This document shows, piece by piece, positions 18,514-28,400 of a stretch of 64,000 nucleotides of DNA. The notes beneath the pieces were generated by a model. It did no database searches. It was not told the DNA's origin and worked only from the letters and a program-made list of their open reading frames with translations. The position numbers were made by a program, and so were the translations under genes. Source of the DNA: Limnospira fusiformis SAG 85.79 (lineage in GTDB: Bacteria; Cyanobacteriota; Cyanobacteriia; Cyanobacteriales; Microcoleaceae); contig NZ_CP051185.1 in NCBI RefSeq assembly GCF_012516315.1, positions 6,359,695 through 6,423,694 on the forward strand, written 5' to 3'. Numbering within the stretch: position 1 is the stretch's first letter; every line of letters starts with the position of its first letter.

Positions 18514-19605
18514 CTAAAATCCCATAGCTTTAGCTACTGCGTCCAAATTAGCAGCAATACCCTCTTTAGTGGGGTTATTACTGTGTTTGATAGCCACGTC
18601 GGGGTCTTTTAAGCCATTACCTGTTAAGACACAAACTACAGTGGCTCCTGCTGGTACTTGGTCTTTGACTTTCAGCAGTCCAGCTACGGAGGAGGCGCTG
18701 GCGGGTTCACAGAAGATGCCTTCTTGGGAGGCTATAAGGCGATAGGCGTTGAGGATTTCTTCGTCAGTAACGGCGCTAAAACTGCCTTGGCTGGCTGATT
18801 GGGCTGCTATAGCCATATCCCAACTGGCGGGGTTGCCGATACGAATGGCGGTGGCGATAGTTTCGGGATGGGTGATTGGGTGACCATTAACTATGGGGGC
18901 GGCTCCGGCTGCTTGAAATCCCATCATCCTAGGGAGGCGATCGCATTTTCCTTCTGAATGATACTGACAAAATCCCATCCAGTAGGCGGTGATATTTCCG
19001 GCATTTCCCACAGGGATACACAACCAATCGGGTGCATCACCTAAAGCGTCTACCACTTCAAAGGCGGCGGTTTTTTGTCCTTCCAAGCGATAGGGGTTCA
19101 CCGAGTTAACTAGGGTGACAGGATATTGGCGGGAAACCTCCCGCACAATGGTTAGGGCTTCGTCAAAGTTTCCTTCGATAGCTAAGACTTCCGCACCATA
19201 AAGGAGAGCTTGGGCTAGTTTCCCCAGGGCTACATAACCCAATGGAATCAGGACAAATGCTTTTAATCCGGCACGACGCGCATAGGCTGCCGCTGATGCT
19301 GAGGTGTTACCTGTACTGGCACAAATGACGGCTTTGGCTCCCTCTTCTTTCGCTTTGGATATAGCCATAGTCATCCCCCGGTCTTTAAATGACCCAGTGG
19401 GGTTCAATCCGTCATATTTCACATATACCTGCACCTGTTTTCCGATTTCGGCGGCAATGGTGGGGACTGGAATTAGGGGGGTATTACCTTCTTGCAGGGT
19501 GACAACGGGGGTGGCTGAGGTAACAGGTAGATAGTCCCGGTATGCTTCAATCAGACCGGGCCAGATATTGAGTTTTCTTTCAGTTGCGGGCAAAGTCAGG
19601 GTCAT
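18514..19605 (-). CDS. thrC: threonine synthase
   Basis: A 363-aa PLP-dependent fold type II enzyme converting O-phosphohomoserine to threonine. The PLP lysine is Lys74 in GSFKDRGM, followed by the ASTGNTSAS phosphate-loop segment and the glycine-rich PVGNAGN motif. Length fits the short bacterial class without the long N-terminal allosteric extension of plant enzymes. No other threonine pathway genes are adjacent. The start is the only upstream ATG in frame. Confidence 0.96.
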   Translation of the reverse strand: MTLTLPATERKLNIWPGLIEAYRDYLPVTSATPVVTLQEGNTPLIPVPTIAAEIGKQVQVYVKYDGLNPTGSFKDRGMTMAISKAKEEGAKAVICASTGNTSASAAAYARRAGLKAFVLIPLGYVALGKLAQALLYGAEVLAIEGNFDEALTIVREVSRQYPVTLVNSVNPYRLEGQKTAAFEVVDALGDAPDWLCIPVGNAGNITAYWMGFCQYHSEGKCDRLPRMMGFQAAGAAPIVNGHPITHPETIATAIRIGNPASWDMAIAAQSASQGSFSAVTDEEILNAYRLIASQEGIFCEPASASSVAGLLKVKDQVPAGATVVCVLTGNGLKDPDVAIKHSNNPTKEGIAANLDAVAKAMGF

Positions 19606-19642
19606 TTCAATGTTACAGTTTGTTGTTTTGGGCTAAATTTAC

Positions 19643-19671
19643 TTGACTTTTCAAGGTTGCCATGCTATATA
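19643..19671 (+). promoter_or_regulatory. strong sigma-70-type promoter facing the structured region
   Basis: TTGACT at 19643-19648 and TATATA at 19666-19671 are separated by exactly 17 bp, with a TGC extended -10 just before TATATA. It points away from thrC and into the structured segment that follows. Transcription would begin near 19678. Confidence 0.6.
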
Positions 19672-19689
19672 ACTTGGGGCTAATGGGTT

Positions 19690-20125
19690 AATCAGCCCTT
19701 GAGTCTTACTCAGGTGAAAACGGTTTCGCGCCTGTCACGTAAAACTCCTGGGAAGGTTGGAAGCTCCGTGATTGATCACGGAGAGGAAAACCGACTCAAG
19801 CGGCTGACCGCCGCCAGCACCCCCTTGCGGGGTAGAGGGGTATGGTTGCCCCTCCATGGAGCTATGGTTGGCTCCGACTCCCTTGCGGGGTAATGTTTGC
19901 TTCGCCAATGTTCAGAGTCGGTACTATCCAAATCGCACGTCCTTAACCCCTTAGAGATGTTTAACGATTCGGTTCTAGGGCCTGGAACTAGCACGCATTC
20001 CAGGGTAGGAACTTTAACTCTTGCTCTGAACGTAGCCAGTTAAGGCTTAGGCTGGTCAGCTACCTGAAAGGGGGGCACGAAGCCCCTGTGCTTCAGCCGG
20101 GGGTGCTGACCCTTAACTCAGTTTA
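19690..20125 (+). ncRNA. structured non-coding region, possible IS200/IS605-type remnant
   Basis: About 440 bp without a credible ORF but dense in hairpins. A perfect CTCCGTGAT/ATCACGGAG stem lies at 19764-19783, with several GC-rich stems at 19800-19915. Paired AAGCCCC / CGGGGG arms lie near 20080-20110, followed by TGCTGACC. The last part resembles right ends and omega-RNA 3' hairpins of IS200/IS605/IS1341-type transposons. A strong promoter lies just upstream. No TnpA or TnpB reading frame is present, so it would be a non-autonomous or decayed element. I could not match it to RNase P RNA, tmRNA or a known riboswitch. Confidence 0.4.
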
Positions 20126-20259
20126 CTCCTGATGTAAACATCCAGCCACTTGCCTTGGGGGGCGATGATGTTTTTCTTAAAAAGAGTTTAACATGGAGTG
20201 AAAATATAGTTAAGATTTGTTGATGTGCCAGTTAAGTTTATAAATCCAACTAATTACTG

Positions 20260-20475
20260 ATGCCAACTCCTTCATCGACTTTATCGCGTCCACAAAATCT
20301 GTCATCCTTGCCGTTGTCTTCAGCTTCCGGTAAAATCGACAAGATGCCGTCTATATATAGTGTTGATCAGCAAGTGAAGTTTTTGCATCTTCAGGCTGAG
20401 GTGGACACTCTGCTGCTAGAATTACAAACTCTCAAGCAAATGCGATCGCTTGGTCCCACCGACCCGAAAAATTAG
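20260..20475 (+). CDS. small conserved cyanobacterial protein
   Basis: A 71-aa soluble protein. The N-terminal half is Ser/Pro-rich and probably disordered; the C-terminal half (VDQQVKFLHLQAEVDTLLLE, then LQTLKQ) is a short amphipathic helix typical of a small family seen in many cyanobacteria. An internal ATG at 20344 could be the real start. No function is known. It may be driven from the promoter at 19643 or from its own. Confidence 0.6.
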   Translation: MPTPSSTLSRPQNLSSLPLSSASGKIDKMPSIYSVDQQVKFLHLQAEVDTLLLELQTLKQMRSLGPTDPKN

Positions 20476-20800
20476 GCCCAATCCCGCCAGGGGGCCAATA
20501 ATCAGCAATCAGAAATTAGCGATCGCGATCGCAGACGGTGTGCTATAAATGATCAGACTACACTTAACCGTCTGAGGGGTTGATTCAACTATTTGGAATC
20601 AGCCAGTCTTGGTTGAGGATTGCTCTCAATCTCAGGGTCAGGTAACTCCATCAAAAAAGACCGCTTAGGCGGGTTAATTGGCTGAGATACCATTACTGTA
20701 GGTTGGGAAAGTTGTCGGCTACCTTAGCAGTTAAAAAAGCACATTCATTCAGAAGCCAGGCACCAGTAATGGTGGCTTGGTTTTCCCTTAAAATTCATCT
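20476..20800. other. desA upstream region with hairpins
   Basis: No gene is seen in these 325 bp. An inverted repeat CAGACGGT/ACCGTCTG spans 20532-20574 and may terminate the small upstream gene. A second hairpin with CACCA/TGGTG arms lies at about 20753-20780, in what is probably the 5' leader of desA. Desaturase mRNAs are known to be temperature regulated, but no thermosensor is demonstrated here. Confidence 0.45.
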
Positions 20801-21871
20801 ATGACCCTATCAATTGTAAAGTCTGAAGATTCATCGTCACGCCCCTCCGCAGTTCCCTCGGATTTGCGCTTGAGAGATATTATTAACACCCTTCCTAGTG
20901 ATGTGTTTGTCCAGGACCGATACAAAGCTTGGATGACAGTAATCATTAACGTTGTCATGGTGGGTTTAGGATGGCTAGGAATAGCGATCGCTCCCTGGTT
21001 TCTCCTTCCGGTGTTGTGGGTATTTACAGGGACCGCCCTCACCGGATTTTTTGTGATCGGACATGACTGCGGACACCGCTCATTTTCTCGGAATGTTTGG
21101 GTAAATGATTGGGTAGGTCATATCCTGTTTCTGCCGATTATATATCCCTTTCACAGTTGGCGTATTGGTCACAACCAACACCATAAATACACTAACAGAA
21201 TGGAGTTAGATAATGCTTGGCAACCCTGGCGTAAAGAAGAATACCAAAACGCTGGTAAATTCATGCAGGTGACTTATGACCTTTTCCGAGGTCGCGCCTG
21301 GTGGATTGGTTCCATTCTACACTGGGCAAGCATTCACTTTGACTGGACAAAATTTGAAGGTAAGCAGCGCCAACAGGTTAAGTTTTCCTCTCTGTTGGTC
21401 ATCGGCGCGGCGGCGATCGCATTTCCGACTATGATTTTAACCATCGGAGTTTGGGGATTTGTCAAGTTTTGGGTCATTCCTTGGTTAGTCTTCCACTTCT
21501 GGATGAGTACCTTTACCCTACTTCATCACACCATCGCCGACATTCCCTTTAGAGAACCCGAACAATGGCACGAAGCCGAATCCCAACTATCAGGGACTGT
21601 TCACTGCAATTATCCCCGCTGGGTTGAGTTTCTCTGTCACGATATCAACGTTCATATTCCCCACCACGTCACCACCGCAATTCCCTGGTATAACCTCCGT
21701 ACAGCCTACGCCAGTTTACAGGAAAATTGGGGTGAATATCTCTATCCTGAGTGTGATTTTTCCTGGGGTTTAATGAAGCAAGTTGTTGACCACTGCCATT
21801 TGTATGATGAGAATAACAATTATCAGTCAATCTCTGACTACAAAAAGAGTTTAGCGGTCATTGATAATTAA
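20801..21871 (+). CDS. desA: acyl-lipid Delta-12 (omega-6) fatty acid desaturase
   Basis: A 356-aa membrane-bound di-iron desaturase. The three histidine boxes are present: HDCGH (88-92), HNQHH (124-128) and HIPHH (285-289). Hydrophobic segments lie at about 48-85 and 198-235. It introduces the Delta-12 double bond into lipid-bound oleate to form linoleate, a precursor of gamma-linolenate in Spirulina-type cyanobacteria. Length and sequence fit cyanobacterial DesA. No other des gene is in the window. The gene ends in AT-rich repeats that start the adjacent repeat block. Confidence 0.95.
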   Translation: MTLSIVKSEDSSSRPSAVPSDLRLRDIINTLPSDVFVQDRYKAWMTVIINVVMVGLGWLGIAIAPWFLLPVLWVFTGTALTGFFVIGHDCGHRSFSRNVWVNDWVGHILFLPIIYPFHSWRIGHNQHHKYTNRMELDNAWQPWRKEEYQNAGKFMQVTYDLFRGRAWWIGSILHWASIHFDWTKFEGKQRQQVKFSSLLVIGAAAIAFPTMILTIGVWGFVKFWVIPWLVFHFWMSTFTLLHHTIADIPFREPEQWHEAESQLSGTVHCNYPRWVEFLCHDINVHIPHHVTTAIPWYNLRTAYASLQENWGEYLYPECDFSWGLMKQVVDHCHLYDENNNYQSISDYKKSLAVIDN

Positions 21872-22455
21872 TAATTAATAATTAATAATTAATAATTATT
21901 AATTGTAGGTGCGGGTTCTGGTGTAAGTTTCTTGACCTCCGCCTGAGAAACCCGGTTTCTTTGAGAAACCGGGTTTCTTGACTTCTTGACCTCTGTAAAT
22001 CATCAACTCCCCAGGAGGATATGAATAAACCCGCCCCACCCTTTCGGCTGAGAAACGAGAAACCGGGTTTCTTGACCTCCGCCTGAGAAACCCGGTTTCT
22101 TTGAGAAACCGGGTTTCTTGACTTCTTGACCTCTGTAAATCATCAACTCCCCAGGAGGATATGAATAAACCCGCCCCACCCTTTCGGCTGAGAAACGAGA
22201 AACCGGGTTTCTTGACCTCCGCCTGAGAAACCCGGTTTCTTTGAGAAACCGGGTTTCTTGACTTCTTGACCTCTGTAAATCATCAACTCCCCAGGAGGAT
22301 ATGAATAAACCCGCCCCACCCTTTCGGCTGAGAAACGAGAAACCGGGTTTTTTGACCTCCGCCTGAGAAACCCGGTTTCTTTGAGAAACCGGGTTTCTTG
22401 ACCTCCGCGATAATAATTAATTATTAATTATTAATTATTAATTATTAATTGTAGA
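21865..22455. mobile_element. 140-bp tandem hairpin array bounded by AT-rich inverted repeats
   Basis: Three full units and a partial fourth begin with the cttgacctcc motif at 21931, 22071, 22211 and 22351, an exact 140-bp period. Each unit has a strong hairpin made from GAAACCCGGTTTC and its near complement GAAACCGGGTTTC. The block is flanked on the left by repeated TAATAAT (21865-21905) and on the right by repeated ATTATTA (22405-22452), which are mutually complementary, and both flanks end in TATTAATTGTAG. This is MITE-like, but no transposase or target duplication is clear. Confidence 0.6.
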
Positions 22456-22550
22456 GGTTGGTCGTGATTGACAGAAATATCGAATTATGTTATGGCTATA
22501 GGGAGATAGATGTATAACCTCATAGCAATACCAGCTAAAGACATTCACTT

Positions 22551-24020
22551 ATGTCAAGCCCCACCGTCAGCCGGAACTGGAAACCGATAATCAAAGAATT
22601 TGCCGCCGTTGTAGGTAAGCGGGGGGTGATTCAGCGACGGGAAGAACTCCTAGTTTATGAATGTGATGGACTAACCAGTTATCGCCAACGTCCCGCTTTG
22701 GTGGTCCTTCCCCGCACTACAGAAGAAGTCGCAGCAGCAGTGAAAATATGCGATCGCCATAATATACCCTGGGTAGCGCGAGGGGCGGGAACTGGACTAT
22801 CAGGAGGTGCATTACCTGTAACTGATTGCGTGATGATTGTCACCGCCTTAATGCGCCAAATTCTGAAAGTAGACCTGGAAAACCAGCAGGTCGTCGTACA
22901 ACCTGGCGTGATTAATAACTGGGTAACTCAAACCGTCAGCGGTTCAGGATTTTACTACGCCCCCGACCCCTCCAGCCAGATTATCTGTTCCATTGGTGGT
23001 AATGTCGCTGAAAATTCCGGTGGTGTTCACTGCTTGAAATATGGAGTCACCACTAACCACGTCCTCGGCTTAAAAATCGTTACCCCTGACGGGTCTATCG
23101 TCGATATAGGCGGTTCAATTCCCGAAATGCCAGGATATGACCTGACGGGTTTATTTGTGGGGTCAGAAGGGACCCTAGGCGTGGCTACCGAAATCACCCT
23201 CAGAATTCTTAAAGCCCCCGAATCGATTTGTGTGCTGTTGGCAGACTTTGCTACCATTGAAGAAGCTGGGCAATCCGTCTCTGATATTATCGGGGCGGGG
23301 ATTATTCCTGGTGGTATGGAAATTATGGATAATCTCAGTATTAATGCCGTGGAAGATGTCGTTAATACCGGATTATATCCCCGAGATGCTGGGGCGATTT
23401 TATTGGTGGAATTAGATGGTTTGCAGGTGGAGGTAGACCGCAATAAACAGCGGGTGGCAGAGATTTGTAAACAAAATGGCGCGCGGAATATTACTACCGC
23501 CAATGAACCCGAAAAACGCTTGAAAATGTGGAAGGGTCGGAAGGCGGCATTTGCGGCGGCGGGTCATATTAGCCCCGATTATTATGTCCAAGATGGGGTG
23601 ATTCCTCGGACTCAGATGGCTTATGTATTGAAAGAAATTGCCGCTTTGAGCGAAAAGTATGGCTATCGCATTGCCAATGTCTTTCATGCGGGAGATGGGA
23701 ATTTACATCCTTTGATTCTCTATGATAATTCGGTGGAAGGTGCGTTAGAAACCGTCGAAGAAATTGGCGGCGAAATTTTGAAAATCTGTGTTGATGTGGG
23801 GGGGAGTTTGTCCGGGGAACACGGTATTGGGGAAGATAAAAAGTGTTATATGAATCAGATGTTTAATGAACAGGATTTGGAAACTATGCAATGGGTGCGA
23901 TCGGTTTTTAATTCTAAGGGTTTGGCTAATCCTGGTAAAATGTTCCCTACACCTCGCACCTGTGGAGAATCCGCTAAAGTTCAGAATGTTAAGAAGTTTG
24001 ATGGGGCTGAGGTTTTTTAA
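22551..24020 (+). CDS. glcD: glycolate oxidase/dehydrogenase subunit GlcD (FAD-linked)
   Basis: A 489-aa FAD-binding PCMH-type flavoprotein. The FAD site is seen in the segment WVARGAGTGLSGGALP (about 75-90) and in GGNVAENSGG. The C-terminal FAD-oxidase domain has HAGDGNLHP and SGEHGIGEDK. GlcD oxidises glycolate from photorespiration to glyoxylate. Cyanobacterial GlcD works with GlcE and GlcF encoded elsewhere; neither is adjacent. A D-lactate dehydrogenase role is possible in this family. The gene is followed by trpD on the same strand. Confidence 0.92.
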   Translation: MSSPTVSRNWKPIIKEFAAVVGKRGVIQRREELLVYECDGLTSYRQRPALVVLPRTTEEVAAAVKICDRHNIPWVARGAGTGLSGGALPVTDCVMIVTALMRQILKVDLENQQVVVQPGVINNWVTQTVSGSGFYYAPDPSSQIICSIGGNVAENSGGVHCLKYGVTTNHVLGLKIVTPDGSIVDIGGSIPEMPGYDLTGLFVGSEGTLGVATEITLRILKAPESICVLLADFATIEEAGQSVSDIIGAGIIPGGMEIMDNLSINAVEDVVNTGLYPRDAGAILLVELDGLQVEVDRNKQRVAEICKQNGARNITTANEPEKRLKMWKGRKAAFAAAGHISPDYYVQDGVIPRTQMAYVLKEIAALSEKYGYRIANVFHAGDGNLHPLILYDNSVEGALETVEEIGGEILKICVDVGGSLSGEHGIGEDKKCYMNQMFNEQDLETMQWVRSVFNSKGLANPGKMFPTPRTCGESAKVQNVKKFDGAEVF

Positions 24021-24212
24021 GACCTAACATAACCTGGTTACTGTGTCAAGGCAACTTAACAAATCTTAACTATCGGCAAGGGTGGGACTCAACCGACCCG
24101 GATAATCATCTTCCCACCTATAGCTAATCTGGGAGGTTGCGCGATCGCCTGATCTGACCTAGGATAAAATCAGAATGCCCAACCTAGATAATCTCAATTA
24201 ATTGCCTTTACC

Positions 24213-25283
24213 ATGACTCATTCTGCCCCTGATGCTGATATCTGGCCGCAACTTCTCCAACAACTCCTAGATCATCAGTCCCTTTCCACCGACCAAGCCT
24301 CAATGTTAATGGAAGGATGGCTCAGTGAGTCTATCCCCCCTGTCTTATCCGGGGCGATTTTAGTGGCTCTGCAAACCAAAGGAGTATCTGGGGAAGAATT
24401 GGCGGGAATGGCGAAAGTATTACAAGCGCAGTCCCAATCAGGAAATTTACCCACCCCCGGCGCAGATGGTTTGAAATCTAAATTTTCCCTAATCGATACC
24501 TGTGGAACCGGGGGAGATGGGGCATCGACGTTTAATATTTCTACTGCTGTGGCGTTTGTGTGCGCCGCCGCTGGGGTTCCGGTAGCTAAACATGGGAATC
24601 GTTCGGCTTCGAGTAAAGTTGGCTCTGCGGACGTATTAGAGGGGTTAGGAGTGAATTTAGGAGCGCCCCTAGAAAAGGTGAGGGCGGCGGTTGAACAGGT
24701 GGGGATTACTTTCCTATTTGCACCGGGTTGGCATCCGGCTATGAAGGCGGTAGCGCCCTTACGTCGAACTCTGAAGGTGCGGACGGTATTTAATCTTTTG
24801 GGACCTTTGGTTAATCCTCTGCGTCCGGTAGGGCAAGTTATTGGGGTGTTTGATCCGAGTGTTTTGGATGCGATCGCCGAAGCCCTAGGACATCTTAACA
24901 TAGAAAGGGCTATTGTCCTCCATGGACGGGAGGGTTTAGACGAGGCGGGTTTAGCGGATGGTACGGATTTAGCTATTCTATCTGAGGGTAAGGTAATGCG
25001 ATCGCTCCTGAACCCAGAAGATTTAGGCATCAACGCCGCCCCTATTAGCGCCCTGAAGGGGGGAGAACTTGCCGACAATATGGAAATTTTAACCCAGGTG
25101 CTACAAGGGAAAGGAACGACCCCCCAACAAGATGCTGTGGCGCTCAATAGTTCCCTAGCTTTACAGGTGGCTGGAGTAGTTCCACTCCAGGAACATCACC
25201 AAGGCTATAGCCTGGCGCTGGATATCCTCCAAAGTGGGGCGGCGTGGTCGAAATTACAGGAGTTGATCAAGTTCCTGAACTAG
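24213..25283 (+). CDS. trpD: anthranilate phosphoribosyltransferase
   Basis: A 356-aa enzyme joining PRPP and anthranilate in tryptophan synthesis. The PRPP-binding CGTGGDGASTFN motif lies at 97-108, followed by the KHGNRS and SADVLE motifs. It is stand-alone, not fused to TrpG, and no other trp gene is adjacent. The last bases, CCTGAACTAG, recur at the far side of the helicase module near 35655, so this gene's 3' end may mark the junction of an inserted block. Confidence 0.95.
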   Translation: MTHSAPDADIWPQLLQQLLDHQSLSTDQASMLMEGWLSESIPPVLSGAILVALQTKGVSGEELAGMAKVLQAQSQSGNLPTPGADGLKSKFSLIDTCGTGGDGASTFNISTAVAFVCAAAGVPVAKHGNRSASSKVGSADVLEGLGVNLGAPLEKVRAAVEQVGITFLFAPGWHPAMKAVAPLRRTLKVRTVFNLLGPLVNPLRPVGQVIGVFDPSVLDAIAEALGHLNIERAIVLHGREGLDEAGLADGTDLAILSEGKVMRSLLNPEDLGINAAPISALKGGELADNMEILTQVLQGKGTTPQQDAVALNSSLALQVAGVVPLQEHHQGYSLALDILQSGAAWSKLQELIKFLN

Positions 25284-25451
25284 CTTTAAATAAGGCGATC
25301 GCTCCTAAATGGTAGGTTTAAATGGTGCGATCGCTCCTAAATGGTAGGTTTAAATGGTGCGATCGCTCCTAAATGGTAGGTTTAAATGGTGCGATCGCTC
25401 CTCAATGGTAGGTTTAAATGGTGCGATCGCTCAAATTTATCAACTCCCAAC
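25273..25451. repeat. left flanking direct repeat of the helicase module
   Basis: The series tcctgaactag, then ctttaaataaggcgatcgctc, then gcgatcgctcaaatt and actcccaac (interrupted by the 32-bp repeats) is matched by tcctgaactag, then ctttcaataaggcgatcgctcaaatt and actcccaac at 35655-35717. The two copies bracket the whole two-gene module in the same orientation. They could be an attachment-site or recombination duplication, or a dispersed repeat. Confidence 0.6.
25295..25432. repeat. 32-bp HIP1-containing tandem repeat, four copies
   Basis: A 32-bp unit that starts with gcgatcgctcctaaatgg and ends ggtttaaatggt repeats at 25295, 25327, 25359 and 25391, followed by a further gcgatcgctc at 25423. 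One copy has a substitution. It lies 12 bases after the trpD stop. No spacers are present, so it is not a CRISPR. Each unit carries one HIP1 site. Confidence 0.9.
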
Positions 25452-25461
25452 AAGAGTTATT

Positions 25462-28400
25462 TCAATCTCCGTTCAGCGATTGATAACACCAGCTAGGACG
25501 GCGTAAAAGATTGAAGGTATCCAAATATTTAATCTCCCGATCTTCTTCGATAGAGTCAACCGCTTCTTTCAAGATATTCATCGGATTGTTAACATTCCAC
25601 AATGGATGAATGATTACTAAGCTCTTAGAACCCAAATTAAAGCCAGGTAAAGTACCGAACACTTTAGGGGAAAAACTGCCAAAGGATGAACTAAAACTAT
25701 CTCGCAATTTTGTAGCTTGGTCTTGCCAATTTTCTAAGTCTGGAGTCGAAAATTTGCCGTTTAAGCCACAAGGAAAATTCTCGTCAGCTAGAATTCGCAG
25801 CAAGGACAATCCTAATCGCCAATCGAGCAAGCCGTGGTAGTTCATATTACGGTATTGCCGCAAGCAGTCATAACAGGACGAGTCACAATTATGACGATGT
25901 TCTGAAGATATCAGAGAACCAGCAAAGGTGTTGGCATTTGGGTCAGCATTGACTATTTGAGCGAGGATTTCTTGCCAGTGATTAGCAAGCCAGTAAGTAA
26001 AGCCGGAACCATTGGGAAGGCGATCGCTAATTACGAGTTCTCCAATGTTCTCCCCAGTGGTTTCTAATGTCACCTGCCGTAAACCACTGATATCTATTTC
26101 TTCTGGATCGATGTCTAATTTTTCTGCTGTCACCGCACGAACGATAAAAGCGGCTGAGTAGAAAGCAGCTTTCACCCCAGAACCGGGTGCCAGAGGATCC
26201 AGACATAAACCAGACGGAACAGTTGCCGGTTTAATTCGTAAAACCCCAGTAGTTTTTGGGGCGACAATTGCGATCGACTCTGATGGCTCTTGGGGTTGAA
26301 ATTGTACTCCCTCTTCACCACCTTTTTGGAAATTAGCATGTATCCACTGATTTGGTAATTTCCTTAGATTCTTGCCGGATAGAGAAGCAGTTCCGATTGC
26401 TCCTTTAAATAAATCACCTGCATTGTCATTAACACGGAAAACACGACCTGAGTTTGCAAATGCAGTTAACGTATTCGTATTAGTTATTTGCTTAAACTCT
26501 TGAGGCCGTGATTCGGCAACACTTCCGGCACCTGTTAACCTCAAGTCATCTCCGTCTTTAGCATCTGAACCTCGGTTGAAACTGGTACGAAAAGCCAAAG
26601 GTACAGCCCATTGGAAAATTCTGAGTCCTTGTTCTACCGTTGCTCCACAATTCGGGCATTCTGCATATTCAAGTTGTTGATGAGACGTTTCCGTATATTG
26701 ACAGCGAGTACATCTCAACATCCACTGACGCTGAGAAAGTGGTTCATCCGAAGCGGGAACGAGACTCTTTTTCCACAGCAAAGGCGCAGTAAAGCCGATC
26801 GCAGTATAAATTCGTTTATCTTTAGTTTTCTGAGAACCGGGGGCAAATTCTGTAATGGCTAAATCTAAGTCGCGATCGATGCTGTAAGTCATCTTGCGAG
26901 TTCTGTTCGCACCGTGGTACAAGTTACGCACTCTTGAGGGCATCCCATACATCGGCATAATTCCAGCCTCAGCAAGACGTTCGGCTAATCCTTCCCCGGC
27001 TAATTCGCGATTATTGGCGCAACTGTCAATCTGTTGAAAGAGTTCTTCACGCGCGTAATTTTCTAACTGCACTGGATCGATATTTTCAACGCGGACTGCC
27101 AAATCATGGACAATATCAGCTACTTCCGGTGAAGTCTCTAGCCATTCGCGGACTGATTCTTGGCGATTTTTTTGACTCAGCCAATCTTCTGTTGTGCCAA
27201 ATTCTCCATGACTGTCTGGAGGTGTTGGCGCTTCCCACCACCGAACACCAGCGGAGAGAAAGGCGCGTCGCAGGCATTCTTTAGCCAGGAGACGACGGAT
27301 AATTTCAACTTGCGACATCGACAAAAAGGGAACTGGAGGCGGATCCCCTGTGATTCTTTCGGGATACTGGTAATAAAACTCATCGTGACTGCGACCTCGA
27401 CAGAGGGTGACAACAATCGCAAAAGCCTGACCGCGACGACCCGCACGACCCGCTCGTTGTTGGTAATTAAAGCGCATTGGCGGCATATTTGCCATGACTA
27501 CAGCCATTAAGCTGCCGATGTCGATGCCAACTTCCATTGTTGTGGTGACGCTCAAAATATCGATCGTGTCCACAACCGGAATAAACTCTCGTTCTTGTTC
27601 GCCAATATTGACCACAATGTTACGAAAATGTCGCTGTCTTTCCGCCTGATTGTCAGTTTGTCCCGTCAATTCCTCGCAGTGCAGTCGAATGGGTTTACGC
27701 TTATTCACTGCTTCTGTCGCATAATAATTTCGTGCGTGCAAGTCGGCACAAGTTTGATTAGGTTCGGTGGGCAATTCTTTCTGGCAATTCGTACAGATTC
27801 CCCCTGCATGGTGAAGATGTGGGCGTCCACAGGATTGGCATTGCCATACTGGGTCATCAGGAACCGCAACGCGCACCCATAAATGCCGAGGGTCGAGGAT
27901 TAAGTAATGGTGCTTACCTTCCTTACAAATCGCTGACCATAAAGCGTCAAATACTTTTTGTTCTGAAAGTTTATTTTGACTTGCACATTTCTTCACATAA
28001 TCTCGTAATTTAGCCCGGGCATCTTTCCATTTACGATCCTCCGACCATGGCTCGATCGAATATGGTGAATCAACCTGTTCATAACGATACAAATCACCCA
28101 TGACTCGCAGACAGCCATCACAGATATTCTGAAAAACTTGTGGGGCAACACCGCATTCAGTCGCCAAATTTTCTATGGTTGCTGAGGGTAAATTAAGCCG
28201 AACGTAGCCTAACCCAGCCGCTTCAATCCCAAAGTAAAGACGACCAAAAAGTGGATCGCAAACCTCTGATTGGACTTTAGGACGAAGGGTATTTTCACGC
28301 CTTTCCTGTGCTTGAGGGGATAAATCCGATTTCCATCCTGGATTTTCACTGTTCAAGTCAAACAATTGTGTCCAATGATTCCACCGATCCTCGTAGGAAT

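Noticed and set aside
19699..19893. A 64-codon + strand ORF
   Set aside because: It runs through strong hairpins of the structured region and has no ribosome site or recognisable family.
19690..20125. RNase P RNA, tmRNA or a cobalamin riboswitch
   Set aside because: The length suits RNase P RNA, but the conserved GAGGAAAGTCC core is missing; tmRNA and cobalamin boxes are also absent.
23027..23503. A 158-codon minus-strand ORF
   Set aside because: It lies fully within glcD and has low-complexity content expected of a shadow frame.
24275..25147. A 290-codon minus-strand ORF
   Set aside because: It overlaps trpD completely, which has all family motifs on the + strand. The minus frame has no recognisable domain.
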